Shown here piece after piece: positions 33,900-44,724 of a stretch of DNA of 64,000 bases (positions are counted from its first letter, which is position 1; every line of letters starts with the position of its first letter). Source of the stretch: Sporothrix humicola (Eukaryota; Ascomycota; Sordariomycetes; Ophiostomatales; Ophiostomataceae); the NCBI GenBank assembly GCA_021396245.1, contig WNYE01000005.1, positions 558,001 to 622,000 on the forward strand, read 5' to 3'. Position numbers and translations under genes: made by a program. The notes under the pieces are model-generated. The model saw nothing but the letters and a program-made list of their open reading frames with translations, was not told where the DNA came from and made no database searches.

Positions 33900-34551
33900 T
33901 AACGTGGTTTGGATATATATTTGAATTGTGGTCTCCTATTTCTCTGTTGGTTTCTGGTCTGGTTAAATTATAGCATATACGGAAATAAAAGCGTCTTGGG
34001 TAACAGAGCGAGTTTGGTTTTTGAAAAGCTTTTTAAAATAAAGTACACTTTACCTGTTCTTATTTAATAAAATTGACCACTCCAATGGTTTGAACTAGTA
34101 TTTAACACCTTCGGCCGTTGCTTTATTTGACTTTGTTTTTCGAACATTTTTTTGGATAATTTTTTCCCTAAGAAATACACTTATAATATATTTATATATA
34201 TGGAAAATATTCACACAATAGCAAAAATAATAAAACACAGAATAACATAACAATAATCCTCAACAGACCTATTTACATGTTTATCAAGAATGTTCGCTGT
34301 CCGTTGTCATGAGGTTGTTGACTAAGGTCATTAGAGTGGAAAGCGGCATCACGTGAGCTCGCGACAAAGGAAGGCGCCTTCTTGCGCGTGGCAAACGACC
34401 CCGCGACTTTTCACGTTTTCACGTTTTCCACCCGAACTCTTAGTCCACGACCAAGTTACACAAGCTGATACTTAACGACACCTACGAGTCTACCTTCCGA
34501 CGACACGAGAAGGAATCAAATGGCTCTGCTCGTCACTCTCCCCACGACACA
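33900..34551. promoter_or_regulatory. AT-rich spacer and HRQ1 promoter
   Basis: 33940-34310 is strikingly AT-rich and probably holds the AVT3 terminator. TCACGTGA is at 34349-34356, about 200 bp before the HRQ1 start. An upstream ATG at 34520 opens a 15-codon frame ending at 34567, overlapping the HRQ1 start out of frame. Confidence 0.6.
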
Positions 34552-37500
34552 ATGGCCGACGCGGTGACGGCAGGTCGGAACGGGCGTCGAAGGACTGTCC
34601 CGAAAGAAAAGAACAAAGAGACAGCCGTGAGAAGTGAATCACAATTAGACTCAGGAACAGATGGGAACGGCAAACGAAAACGAGCCGACACGGGGCCCAC
34701 AGGTAGCCCTGTAGCGGAAGACATCCCGTCTGGGACTCCAGAGCCAGCAAAGCCAGCATCGAAGCGAAAGACCCCAGCCAAGAAGAACACGGCAGTGAAG
34801 AAAGAGATTGAAGACGATGCTGCTTCCGTCACTACAGCCATCAGGCCTGTCCCGACTCCAAGGAGTGTGGACGCCTGGCCCGAGTGGTTCCGCACACTGG
34901 AAAAGACGCACCGCGCGCTCAATCTGGTCTACACAATCTGCTGCACACGCAAACACCTGTTGACGACGTTTGCCACGATCAAAACTGCTGTCGAGTCCAA
35001 CACAGGTCGCCCTCTCTTGGAGAGCGACGTGGCGGCCGTCACAGCGCTGCTGGCCCTCCACTTTGGCGACGGATCTAAGTCGGCCGAGTCTGCGGGCACG
35101 ATCCGCTTCGAGTATGTCGACGAACTTTCGCTGCAAATCGACATCCAGGGCGCCGAGAGGGATGCAACGTTCAAGACGGGGGCCACGAGCCGGATGCGGA
35201 ACCGGGTGACGGCTCAAGGGCCGGCAGCGGACGCATCTGTGGGCGGGATTACCGGTCGAGAAGCATTGCGTCCGAAACTGTCAGAAGGCGTCTACGATGG
35301 CAGTGAAATCCCGGATGAGAGGCTGCACAAGGAGGTGCTCTACTTTGAATTTATCGACGAAGGCCTCAAGCGAGAAGTTGCAGACCCGAAGACGGGCGAA
35401 CCGACAAAGGCGACGCGCATTCTGCGGGAGGAACAGCTTCGAATGCCAGTCTACGGTCAGAAACAGATGACGGCCTTGATCGAGAAGCGAAACAAGCGGT
35501 TTGCAACGGCCGTCAATGCGTTTTTGGACCGATGTGAGGGCGTTGTGGACGGGGGTGAAGCAAAAGACCCTGTCGAGACGCTGAAGCAAGAAGCAGAGGC
35601 ATTTATACCCGTACCAACTCCAGAAGACGAACAGCACTATGAGAAGTCGTTTGTCGCCAGCCAAACCAGCGGGGAAGACAACGGCATCCCACCTATGATC
35701 CCGGAAGAACGCAAGTCGATCCCCGAGATTGTCGACGAGCTTAAAAACAGCCCATGGTACTCGGGCCAGGTCGTGCCCGACGGCCACCGCGTGTTTGAAG
35801 AGCAGGAACCTGTATATGGCCACTTGGATTTCCTGCTGAGCCAGGACATGGTCAACGCGCTCTACAACGCCAAGGGCATCACGCAGTTTTATATCCACCA
35901 GGCCGAGGCGATCAACGCGCTGCATGCAGGAAGACATGTCGTCGTGTCGACCTCTACAAGCTCTGGCAAGTCGCTGATTTTCCAGCTGCCGGTTGTCCAC
36001 TCTTTGGAGGAGGACCCTTTCTCGCGGGCCATGTACATCTTCCCGACCAAAGCGCTGGCCCAGGATCAAAAGAGGAGTTTGCGTGACCTGCTGGCCTACA
36101 TGCCCCAGCTCTGTGATGTCCTCGTGGAAACATTCGACGGCGACACGCCCTGGAGAGACCGCGACACGATCCGAGAGGAGGCGCGTGTTATCTTTACGAA
36201 CCCGGACATGCTGCATGCGGCCATTCTCCCCCAAGAAAGCCGGTGGCGGTCCTTTCTGCAGCGACTAAAATACGTCGTGGTGGACGAGCTGCACTATTAC
36301 AATGGGCTGATGGGCTCGCACATGGCGTTTATTATGCGACGGCTACGGCGAGTCTGTGCCACTCTGGGCAACCGGTCGGTGCGTTTTATTTCGTGCTCGG
36401 CGACCGTGGCCAACCCGCTCGAGCACTTTGAGACCATTTTCGGTGTGATGGACTGGGAGAGACAAGCAGAGCAGGCCGACAATGGACAGGGTCCTGGACA
36501 AAAGGCTGTCCAGCTTGTCGACTTTGACGGCTCGCCGAATGGACGAAAAGAGTTTCTGTGCTGGAACACGCCATTCAAAGTGCCCGGCGATCCATCCAGC
36601 GGCCGCGGAAGTGCTTTGTATGAGTGTGCTCGCCTCTTTTGCGAGCTGATATTGCGCGGCGTGCGCGTGATCGCTTTCTGTCGTGTGCGCGAGCAGTGCG
36701 AGAAGCTGGTGGGTGCCGTCCAGCAAGAACTTGAAAAGCGAGGACGGCCCGAGTGCACGACCCGAGTCATGGGCTACCGCGGCGGATACACAGCACAAGA
36801 CCGTCGGCGCATCGAGGCGGATATGTTTGCGGGTCGTCTGGTCGGGATTGTGGCAACGTCGGCGCTCGAGCTGGGCGTTGATATCGGCTCGCTCGATGCC
36901 GTCATGACCTGGGGGTTTCCCTACAGCATTGCCAATCTGAGACAGCAAAGTGGACGTGCCGGCCGACGACGAGGCCGTGACTCTCTGTCGATTCTGGTGG
37001 GCGACTCGTTCGCCACGGACCAGTACTACATGCAGAACCCAGACAAGCTGTTTGACCAGCCGCACGGCTCGCTGCAAGTCGACCTGGGCAACATGCTTGT
37101 GCGCGAGGGCCACGTGCAGTGCGCCGCCTACGAGATGCCGATACGGCCGGCCGAGGACGAGCAGTATTTTGGGGAGGGACTTAAACAGCTTTGTGAAGAG
37201 CGCCTGGTCAAGGACGAGCTCGACTGCTTCCACTGCCACGACCATTTCCGGCCGCAGCCGTGGAAGCTGGTGGCGATCCGCGACACCGAGGACGAGCACT
37301 TTGCGATTGTCGACATTGGGCACAACCCGCCCATTGTCTTGGAAGAGTTGGAGGCTTCGCGTGCCACATTTACAATCTACGACGGCGCCATCTTCTTGCA
37401 CCAAGGCACGACCTACCTTGTGCGCGAGTTCAATCCAGAAAAAGGCATTGCCCGGGTTGAGAGGGTCCGGGTCGACTGGACGACGCAGCAGCGCGACTTT

Positions 37501-38349
37501 ACCGATGTCGATCCCATCGAGACGCAGGCCATACGGCAGATTGCCCCAGAGAATTCGTCCGACAGCAAGACTGTAGCCCGCGCCTACCTGGGCAAAATCC
37601 GCATCTCGCAGCACGTCTTTGGCTACTTTAAAGTCGACCGCCGCGACAAGATTTTGGACGCTGTCCAGGTCGACAACCCGCCCGTTGTCCGCTACAGCAG
37701 GGGCACCTGGCTCGATGTGCCGGCCTCGGGCCTCGCCGTCCTCGAGAGACGCCGTCTACACATGGCCGCCGCCATCCACGCCGCCGAGCACGCTGTTTTG
37801 AGCCTGTTGCCCAACTTTGTCATTAGTCTGCCCGGCGACGTCCGCACCGAGTGCAAGAGCGGCCTCAAAGAATTCCAGAACAAACCCGTCACGCAGCGCA
37901 AACGTCCGGCTCGCCTCACGTTTTACGATGCCAAGGGCGGCGCTGGCGGCACAGGCATTACAGCCAAAGCTTTTGACTTTGTGGATATGCTCTTACAACA
38001 AGCCCTGACACGCATCGAAAGCTGTGCCTGTGGATTGTTTAATGCAGAAGACAACCAGTTCTCCTCCCGCGGCTGTCTCGAGTGTATTGCCTCGCCAAAC
38101 TGCCACGAGGCCAATACAGTCATGAGCAAAGCCGGCGCCGTTGTTGTTTTGCGCAGCCTGCTGGGCCTGCCGATTGACGAGGAGACACTGCCCATGGGCC
38201 CCGAAGAAGGGATCCCGGCCGGGCCAGAGACGGTTGTTTTGGCCGTCCCTGTTCCTGGCATTCATGAGCCGATTATCAAAGAGGAGAAGGAAGATGAGGA
38301 GACAGATGTGATGGACACAACCGATATAACAGAAGTACCGGAGATGTAG
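34552..38349 (+). CDS. HRQ1: RecQ4-like 3'-5' DNA helicase Hrq1
   Basis: A 1265-residue intronless frame. The Lys-rich N-terminus (~110 residues) is followed by the ubiquitin-like region seen in fungal Hrq1 proteins. The superfamily 2 core has TSTSSGKS (Lys473), the DELH box at about 578-581 and YNGLMGSH after it. The second RecA-like lobe has ATSALELGVDIGSLDAV and RQQSGRAGRR. The C-terminal MrfA-type zinc-binding/DUF1998-like part carries clustered cysteines near residue 1158 (SCACGLFNAEDNQ, GCLECIASPNCHEAN). Hrq1 acts in DNA interstrand-crosslink repair and telomere maintenance in the nucleus. The C-terminus is acidic. The length exceeds yeast Hrq1 (about 1080), mostly in the N-terminus. 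Confidence 0.95.
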   Translation: MADAVTAGRNGRRRTVPKEKNKETAVRSESQLDSGTDGNGKRKRADTGPTGSPVAEDIPSGTPEPAKPASKRKTPAKKNTAVKKEIEDDAASVTTAIRPVPTPRSVDAWPEWFRTLEKTHRALNLVYTICCTRKHLLTTFATIKTAVESNTGRPLLESDVAAVTALLALHFGDGSKSAESAGTIRFEYVDELSLQIDIQGAERDATFKTGATSRMRNRVTAQGPAADASVGGITGREALRPKLSEGVYDGSEIPDERLHKEVLYFEFIDEGLKREVADPKTGEPTKATRILREEQLRMPVYGQKQMTALIEKRNKRFATAVNAFLDRCEGVVDGGEAKDPVETLKQEAEAFIPVPTPEDEQHYEKSFVASQTSGEDNGIPPMIPEERKSIPEIVDELKNSPWYSGQVVPDGHRVFEEQEPVYGHLDFLLSQDMVNALYNAKGITQFYIHQAEAINALHAGRHVVVSTSTSSGKSLIFQLPVVHSLEEDPFSRAMYIFPTKALAQDQKRSLRDLLAYMPQLCDVLVETFDGDTPWRDRDTIREEARVIFTNPDMLHAAILPQESRWRSFLQRLKYVVVDELHYYNGLMGSHMAFIMRRLRRVCATLGNRSVRFISCSATVANPLEHFETIFGVMDWERQAEQADNGQGPGQKAVQLVDFDGSPNGRKEFLCWNTPFKVPGDPSSGRGSALYECARLFCELILRGVRVIAFCRVREQCEKLVGAVQQELEKRGRPECTTRVMGYRGGYTAQDRRRIEADMFAGRLVGIVATSALELGVDIGSLDAVMTWGFPYSIANLRQQSGRAGRRRGRDSLSILVGDSFATDQYYMQNPDKLFDQPHGSLQVDLGNMLVREGHVQCAAYEMPIRPAEDEQYFGEGLKQLCEERLVKDELDCFHCHDHFRPQPWKLVAIRDTEDEHFAIVDIGHNPPIVLEELEASRATFTIYDGAIFLHQGTTYLVREFNPEKGIARVERVRVDWTTQQRDFTDVDPIETQAIRQIAPENSSDSKTVARAYLGKIRISQHVFGYFKVDRRDKILDAVQVDNPPVVRYSRGTWLDVPASGLAVLERRRLHMAAAIHAAEHAVLSLLPNFVISLPGDVRTECKSGLKEFQNKPVTQRKRPARLTFYDAKGGAGGTGITAKAFDFVDMLLQQALTRIESCACGLFNAEDNQFSSRGCLECIASPNCHEANTVMSKAGAVVVLRSLLGLPIDEETLPMGPEEGIPAGPETVVLAVPVPGIHEPIIKEEKEDEETDVMDTTDITEVPEM

Positions 38350-39443
38350 TCTCCGGGCCATCTATTACAACGACCACACAACCATACAACGACGCCATGA
38401 TCACATAAACATATAAACTACAAATATACAAGCATTTTGAGATGTATAGCTCGCCTCTTTCTTCTCTAAATTCACGTGTTTTGGGACCTTGATGAAAGTT
38501 CGATATCGATACTGCTCAGCTAGGTATTTGCATGTATTTCGAGAAAAGACACAAAAGAGGAGTGAAGAGGAGAATATAGAAAAACTGCAAATACCAAGAC
38601 ATAATGACAAAACATAACGAGCAGAGTGAGGAGAAGAACGTCAAGATGAGGAGAGATGAGCTGTTTTGGTGTTCGATGTTTGGGCGCTTTCTTGGTCTTT
38701 TCGGCGATTGCTGTCTGCAGTAGGTCGTGTATGCTGTAAGAAGGTTGTTACAGCGGGTGTGGTTGACTTTCAGTGCTGACTTCCACTGCTGACTCGCCGC
38801 TGGTCTCAGAGGGCAGCAGGCAGTGACATTCATATGCGGCACCAGATCTAGCCGAGGTATCTATCCCCACTCTTTTTTTTGGGGCACCAGTGCACCTTCC
38901 CCCACAACTAGAGTGCAGCTTCCCCAGCGCCGCCTTAGACTCGAAGCTGCAAGTCACTCGGCACTACTGATTCACACGAACTGTACTTTGGGGCAGGCTG
39001 TTGCCATTTTCTGTTGTTCGTAGTGAAAAAGGAAGTTGCTGAGTCGCTAACGGAGGAAGGTGCGTGGTTCGGTTTCTAGCCGCTGACCGTGGGAATGGGT
39101 GCTCGGCAGTCTGGGGATGGATGGGGATAGGATCGGGGGTCGGGGTCTTGGACGTTTCTTTTTCTTGTCTTTTTTCTAAATATTTGTATCTATTCATTCC
39201 CGTCTTTTACTTTTAGACAATTGACGGTTTTTTGATCTTGTTGTTTCTTCGATCTTGTTGTCGTTCTCATCCCATCCTCCATCGTCCCTTCCCTTTTCGT
39301 CTTTTGTCTTTTGTCGCATCGACTGACACGTGCCTCGGCTCTTTCCTTACGTCATCCGCATCGCCAACCTCACCTCGGAGCTTTCGACATCTCGTTTTTC
39401 TTCTTTCCTCCTCCTTCCACCTTCACAACACACAACCGCCACC
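38350..39443. other. Spacer between HRQ1 and ECI1
   Basis: About 1.1 kb contains the HRQ1 3' end and the ECI1 promoter and leader. A CACGTG lies at 39327-39332, and 39240-39440 is pyrimidine-rich on +. No gene is seen. Confidence 0.6.
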
Positions 39444-40347
39444 ATGCCTGAGGCCGATCCCGATGTTATCCGCGTGTCCTACGAGGGCCGCCTTGCCGTC
39501 CTGACCATTGACAACGCCAAGAAGCTGAATGCGCTGTCGCTCGGCCAGTACTACGACCTCGCCGTCAAGCTCCAGGAGATTGCAAAGCACGACGAGGTCT
39601 ACGTCACGCTCCTGACCGGCAACGGCCGTTTCTTCTCTGCGTAGGTGACTCCGGCTGTCTAATTGACATTTGCACCGTCCCCCCCTCCTTTGAACGCATA
39701 CTAACAGTTGCAGCGGCGCCGATATCTCCCTGGCCGAGGGTACCCCCGTCGGCAACGGCCGCGACGCCCACCAGCACTGGCTCCGCTCCTTTGTCGCCAA
39801 CAACCTCAACATTGCCCGCGCCTTCTACTCGCACCCCAAGATCCTGGTCGTCGGCCTCAACGGCCCCGCCGTCGGCCTGTCGGCCGCCCTTGTCGGTTTC
39901 GCTGATTTTGTCTACTGCACGCCCTCCACGTTCCTCCTGACGCCCTTCAGCTCTCTGGGCCTGGTCGCCGAGGGCGGTGCCTCTTTGGGCCTGGTGCAGC
40001 GTCTCGGCCGCAGCAAGGCCAACGAGGCCCTGATCATGAGCAAGCGCATCACGAGCGCCGAGCTGCTGCAGACAGGCTTCGTCAATGCCATTTTCGACGG
40101 CGAAGACGCTGCCTCGGACGCCGCCTTCCACAAGCGTGTCCGCAAGGAGATTGACGACCGCCTGGGCGACCACCTGATCGGCGACTCCATGGTCGGCATC
40201 AAGCGGCTGGTGCGCCGTGCCGACGACGAGGTGCTGGACCGCCAGAACGTCAGCGAGGTTTTCGCAGGTCTGGAGCGCTTTATGACGGGCGTCCCCCAGG
40301 AGGAGTTCCGCAAGCTGGCCATGGGCGAGAAGCGGCACAAGCTGTAA
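39444..40347 (+). CDS. ECI1: Peroxisomal delta3,delta2-enoyl-CoA isomerase
   Basis: Exons 39444-39640 and 39714-40347 (73-nt intron with GTAGGT donor and TACTAAC branch point) give 276 residues. It is a crotonase-fold enzyme that shifts the double bond of unsaturated fatty acyl-CoA so beta-oxidation can proceed. The oxyanion-hole segments are FFSAGADISLAEG, spanning the intron, and VVGLNGPAVGLSAALVGFAD. The catalytic-acid position is the Glu in GLVAEGGASLGL (about residue 152), as in yeast Eci1. The C-terminus ends RHKL, where HKL fits a variant type-1 peroxisomal signal (yeast Eci1 ends HRL). It converges on COG1 with 181 bp between stops. Other crotonase members remain possible, but the Glu and the signal favour Eci1/Dci1. 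Confidence 0.9.
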
Positions 40348-40528
40348 GGGGAGTGTGTGTACGAATAACATAATTGAACAGCAAAACCATTTCATAGAAT
40401 GAATATACAGCAAAAGCTGCCTGTTGGATGTCACAATGTTTACTACATGGGCCGTCTTGTATGTTGTACGATTTATATCATTATCTGTAAACTGTATGGA
40501 GAGAGTATCGTTTCTCCTTTTATCCTGT

Positions 40529-43366
40529 CTATGCCAAAAGTCCAAATAAGAGACTCGTCTTCTTCCAATAATCCTGGGCAGCCTTGGTGTTACGCTGTTG
40601 GGGTGTCTTGCCGCCATTTGACTGGTCAGCCAGGCCAGATTTCTTATAGACGGCATCCTCCAGCTCAGCGATGCCCTTGCCCTTGCTTTTCTTCTGCTTT
40701 TTGTTCTTCTCGTCCTTGTTGTCGCTGCCCAGACCGCACCGAAGCCAGGCAATATCAAATAGCCACTGCTTGAGTAGATCCTGGCGCTCTTCGGTGGAGA
40801 GGGTGGCCGTAGATTCTGAGGCCTTCTCGTCCTTCTCATCCGACTCGTTCTTCCTTGACTTCTCACCACCCTCCTTCAGATAGTCGGCCGTCTCAAGCAC
40901 CTTGGTCCACTGCTCTGTCAGCTGCTCGGCCGCCTGCTGCTTCAGCTGGGCCAAAGCAGCAGGGCTCCACAGGTCCATGCCGGCCGTGTCCATGGCCGAC
41001 ACCAGACTGCGCACAAACTTGAACACGCCCGGCGACGGCGCCGACGGAAGAGCCGCTGACTCTGGTTCACCGGCAGGGGCGTCCCAAAGAACACGGCCGG
41101 CCACCGTCTTGCGCGTCAGCACCTTGCTGGTAAACTGCTCGAGTGGCGGGGCAATAACGACGCCGACAATCGCCGCGTGCAGCTCGGGAATGATGCCGAG
41201 TCCGAGGTCACTGATACTCGCGGAGGAAGAAGACGACGCCGGCCGGCGGCTGCGAATCTCGCGAAGGACGCGCACGAGGTACATGGCAATGTTGCCCTTG
41301 GTCGTTGCGGAGAGATCGTCGGATTTGCTAATGGTAGCCCACTCGCCCGCAAGCTGTGTGTTGAGTTCCTCAAAAGCAGAGTCGAGCGCCGCCTCCAGCC
41401 GTGTTTGGAGCGTGTCCGGGTCCTCCTTGCTCAGCAGCTGTTGGCGCTGCGCAATCGTGTCCTCGTCCTCGACCATGTCGCCCACATCAATGTCCCAGCG
41501 CTGCCGCCGCAGCTGGCCGACAACAGCAGACACATCGTCCACCACGTGCCGCCACGTCACGTACGACGCCATGGCCTTGGCGACGGCGTCGCTGCGGCCG
41601 TGCAGGCGCGTCACGACGTCGCGCACAAACGACACGGCGCCTTCCGACAAATCGGTGTCGATCTTTTGAGACGATGCCCAGAGTTGGTCGTGCTTGTCCG
41701 TGACACCGTCCCTCCACGACGAGAGCGTCGCGGCAACCTCCGACCCCACCAGCCGCAGCTTGCCGACCTTGGTGGCCAGCACCTGCAGCATCTGCTGGTT
41801 AAAGACGGCGCGCATCTTGTCGAGCAGCTCCGACGGGTCGAACCCGCGGGCCTTGCTGCTGTCGCGGATCCAGAGCTGCAGCACGTGTGTGCGCAAATCC
41901 ACAATGGCGTGCATATCGAGGTAGCGGCGAATAACGGGCGGGTGTCCCGGGGTTTTGTCAGACGCCGTCCCATCCGCCGACGGCTGTTCCAGCGCTTTCT
42001 CAAGACCAGCCAGGAACACCTCGCTACCACGCTCGGCCCATTTGGTGAGCATTTCGCGGGCTTGCGCTGCGTCTAGGTCGTCGTGCCGGATGTACGGCTT
42101 AAAGTACTGCACGTCCTCACCGCACCAGCGGGAGTACACGTCCAGACGAAGGCCCTCGATCTGGCGCAGGGCGTCGTCGTCGAGGAGTGCCTTCCGTTTC
42201 AGGCCCAACAAAGCCTCTGGCAGTCGGTGAGGCAGTAGTGCCTGCACGTCAAGCAGTGTCTTGGTGTAGAGAGCCAGGCCGCGCAGAACATTGTCGGACT
42301 TCCACGATGCGCGGCAGTCTGATGGCGTTTTCTCTTCTCCTTGGTCTTGCTGATGATGGTTCTGGTGCTCCTCGTCGTCCATTTCAAAAGCGAGCGCCAT
42401 GGCCTGGCTGCGGACATGGAGCAGCTGCCACAGCACATCGCGTGCGCCCGACGTCGTGGCCAGACTGTGGGCACACAAGGCACGCAGCAGGTCGTCTCGT
42501 GCCGTTGTTGCCGAGGACGCTGATGTGCGGCTGCGTTCGCGCTGTTCTCTCGAGGCATCGTCATTGTCATGGTCAAAGCCGTGGTCGTTGAATCCGCCAA
42601 TGCTGTTGTTGTCGTCGTCGTCGCCGTCCGCCTCATCGTCTGCTTCCGACGATTTAGTCGAGGCAGTCGTGGGTACAGAGCGCTCGACGACCTCAATCAT
42701 ATCCCGTAAACGACGCCGCAAGCTGCCAAGAGTCCGTTTTGAAGCTTCGATGGAGGCCAGAACAGCTGCGTCTTCGAGCGACGACGGCTGCTTTGGTCGT
42801 GGTTTTGTGGAGGTGGCATCGTTCATGCCAGACACCAAGAGTCGGCTCAGCACGAGCACCTTGGACGCCAGCATCAGTCGCTCGCCCCAGCTTTGTTGTT
42901 GTTGCAGCTGTTGGCGGAGATTTCGTTGCCGGGATTTCGAGTTTAACGGCTTGGGGCTGTAGTCCGGGTTGGTGCGCGACAGCAGACGGCCGACAGTACG
43001 CGAGCAAGCCTCCAAGAGCCGGGCCCGTGCGGCCAGACTCAGACTGGACTGCTCCTGCTCGTGGTCGACAAACGACGAGAGAGCCGTCACCTTGCCTCCC
43101 ACAACGGCCCGTCCGCACCGCCCGCCCATGCCCGCCAGCGTCGTCTGCGCGCCCTCCATATCGCTGCGCATCTGCACAATCGTCTCGGCAGTACCTAGCA
43201 GCTCGCGATACGACCCGCCGACCTGCGTCCGCAGCCGCGTCGCCTTGTCGTCGACCTGGACATGGAGCGTCTTGTGGATGGCGCGGATCTGCGGGAGTGT
43301 GTGGTTGGCCGAGAAGATCTGGGCCGACGACGTCAGCAAGCCGACGTCGGGTTCTGTGATGGCCAT
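40529..43366 (-). CDS. COG1: Conserved oligomeric Golgi complex subunit 1
   Basis: An intronless frame of 945 residues from the first in-frame ATG at 43366. The N-terminus (ITEPDVGLLTSSAQIFSANH onward) has the Vps51/Cog1-type region with the heptad-like stretch that assembles the lobe A core. The rest is helical. It has a Q-run near residue 155 and an acidic low-complexity insertion rich in D, N and S near 245-290. The C-terminus includes a K/E-rich segment (DNKDEKNKKQKKSKGKG) before the conserved-looking end DYWKKTSLLFGLLA. Cog1 is part of the tethering complex for retrograde traffic within the Golgi. The length exceeds yeast Cog1 (417) but agrees with the long forms of filamentous fungi. 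Confidence 0.88.
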   Translation of the reverse strand: MAITEPDVGLLTSSAQIFSANHTLPQIRAIHKTLHVQVDDKATRLRTQVGGSYRELLGTAETIVQMRSDMEGAQTTLAGMGGRCGRAVVGGKVTALSSFVDHEQEQSSLSLAARARLLEACSRTVGRLLSRTNPDYSPKPLNSKSRQRNLRQQLQQQQSWGERLMLASKVLVLSRLLVSGMNDATSTKPRPKQPSSLEDAAVLASIEASKRTLGSLRRRLRDMIEVVERSVPTTASTKSSEADDEADGDDDDNNSIGGFNDHGFDHDNDDASREQRERSRTSASSATTARDDLLRALCAHSLATTSGARDVLWQLLHVRSQAMALAFEMDDEEHQNHHQQDQGEEKTPSDCRASWKSDNVLRGLALYTKTLLDVQALLPHRLPEALLGLKRKALLDDDALRQIEGLRLDVYSRWCGEDVQYFKPYIRHDDLDAAQAREMLTKWAERGSEVFLAGLEKALEQPSADGTASDKTPGHPPVIRRYLDMHAIVDLRTHVLQLWIRDSSKARGFDPSELLDKMRAVFNQQMLQVLATKVGKLRLVGSEVAATLSSWRDGVTDKHDQLWASSQKIDTDLSEGAVSFVRDVVTRLHGRSDAVAKAMASYVTWRHVVDDVSAVVGQLRRQRWDIDVGDMVEDEDTIAQRQQLLSKEDPDTLQTRLEAALDSAFEELNTQLAGEWATISKSDDLSATTKGNIAMYLVRVLREIRSRRPASSSSSASISDLGLGIIPELHAAIVGVVIAPPLEQFTSKVLTRKTVAGRVLWDAPAGEPESAALPSAPSPGVFKFVRSLVSAMDTAGMDLWSPAALAQLKQQAAEQLTEQWTKVLETADYLKEGGEKSRKNESDEKDEKASESTATLSTEERQDLLKQWLFDIAWLRCGLGSDNKDEKNKKQKKSKGKGIAELEDAVYKKSGLADQSNGGKTPQQRNTKAAQDYWKKTSLLFGLLA

Positions 43367-43830
43367 GTCGGGGGATGGCAAAAAAAAAAAATGGCCCTTA
43401 GTCGGCTTCGTGGGTGATTGTGAAGGGCGATATTGAAGAAACCGTGATGGTCGAGATGCCCGCCGGCTTGGCTTTTTGTGGGTTGTGAGATGATACGTGT
43501 GCAGCTCCGCTAGCGGGAAACCTGCTGGGAAGGAGTGAGTGAGGGACCTGGCTTGTGAGGAAGGTGCAAAGGGTCAGGCTGTGGATTGGCCAATAGGGAA
43601 GGAGCGGGGCATGCCGTCTTAGTGGAGGCAGGTGCTATTTACAGCACGGCTGTAGCCTCACTTTAGAGTAGTGATAATGACGATAACAAAAGCTCAACGT
43701 TCAAATCAGACACGACGTAAATTACGATAAACAAAGCTCTCAAAAATATGCAAAAATTTATTCCAATAGTACCAGAGTTTGGGTTCTCGCCTGCCTCTAT
43801 CATGCCCGCCGAACCCCCCTACAATGCTCC
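43367..43830. other. COG1 promoter and BSP-gene upstream spacer
   Basis: 464 bases between two minus-strand genes. An A-run at 43380-43391 lies 15 bp before the COG1 start, so it is a T-run in its leader. 43670-43780 is AT-rich and probably holds the terminator of the BSP gene. Confidence 0.55.
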
Positions 43831-44724
43831 CTACGCCGAAACGCCCGTCGCCTCTGGCCGCTCGTTCTTAACGGCTTCTGCGTAATCTTCCCACAATTTC
43901 TCAACCTTGTGGCCCAGCAAGCCCGGCCAGAAAGCGGGGCCGTCATAGTGGTCCAGCCGCAGCTTCTCGTTGATCCGGCGCACCGTACCGTCGCCGAACC
44001 GCCGCTCCAGATAGTCCAAGAAATACGCAGTGTGCTGGTAGCCGCCGTCCCAACGGCCGATTGCTGCCGGCTCCCGCTTCCAGTGCGGCGGCGACAGTGC
44101 ACACTTCAGTCTGACCCAGTCCGCAATGCCCTCGACCAATCCGCCAGGGCACGTGCCGCGGCCGTCCCACTGATAGCAGTGAACAAGCTCGTGCGTCAAA
44201 ACACCCGCAATCTCGGCCGTCGCCCGGTCCTTGCGCGGCTTAATCCCCGCAATGTACCGCAGACTGAAATGAATCTCCTTGTGGTCGCCGTCGAGCTCGG
44301 AGCCCGTCGTGTAGGCCACGCCGTCCATATCCCGCAAAATCACCGTGACAGAGCGAGTCGGCGTAATGTGCGTTTCGGGGTCGGCGTACCAGGCGTTGCG
44401 GCCGTACAGCAGGTGCTGCACGTTGCCCACAGCCTGCTGCAGCACGGCAGACGCATTGACGGCCCCTAGAAACACATCGGCGCCTTCGTGGTTGAGATCG
44501 CGGATCTCGATGCGCAATTTGGGCTTTGGGTACGGCGGCGGCTCGGTTATGCGGTCTTTAGACTGTGTGTCGACGGGCAGATGCTCTGGCGGGGGCGGCA
44601 ACGGTGTCGATGTCGGGGGAACCGCTGTGCTGGTAGCCGCTGGCTTCTCAGATCCACTGTTGGCCGTCATTGTCGTCGAGTCGTCGAGAGGAGACTTTGG
44701 ACGGTTGACCAGGACACGAGTCAT
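43831..44724 (-). CDS. BSP-family (peptidase of plants and bacteria) protein
   Basis: A 297-residue intronless frame. Residues 1-65 are Thr/Pro/Ser-rich linker. The rest matches the basic secretory protein family: DVFLGAVNASAVLQQAVGNV, then strands with VTVILRDMDGVAYTTGSELD. The zinc-metallopeptidase motif HELVH is at residues 178-182, followed by the family signature GGLVEGIADWVRL with a Glu at about 198, a candidate third ligand. The C-terminal part (YQHTAYFLDYLERRFG) is also typical. The family is named for secreted plant defence proteins, but no signal peptide is visible here, so a cytosolic role is likely. Catalytic activity is inferred from the intact HExxH only. Confidence 0.87.
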   Translation of the reverse strand: MTRVLVNRPKSPLDDSTTMTANSGSEKPAATSTAVPPTSTPLPPPPEHLPVDTQSKDRITEPPPYPKPKLRIEIRDLNHEGADVFLGAVNASAVLQQAVGNVQHLLYGRNAWYADPETHITPTRSVTVILRDMDGVAYTTGSELDGDHKEIHFSLRYIAGIKPRKDRATAEIAGVLTHELVHCYQWDGRGTCPGGLVEGIADWVRLKCALSPPHWKREPAAIGRWDGGYQHTAYFLDYLERRFGDGTVRRINEKLRLDHYDGPAFWPGLLGHKVEKLWEDYAEAVKNERPEATGVSA

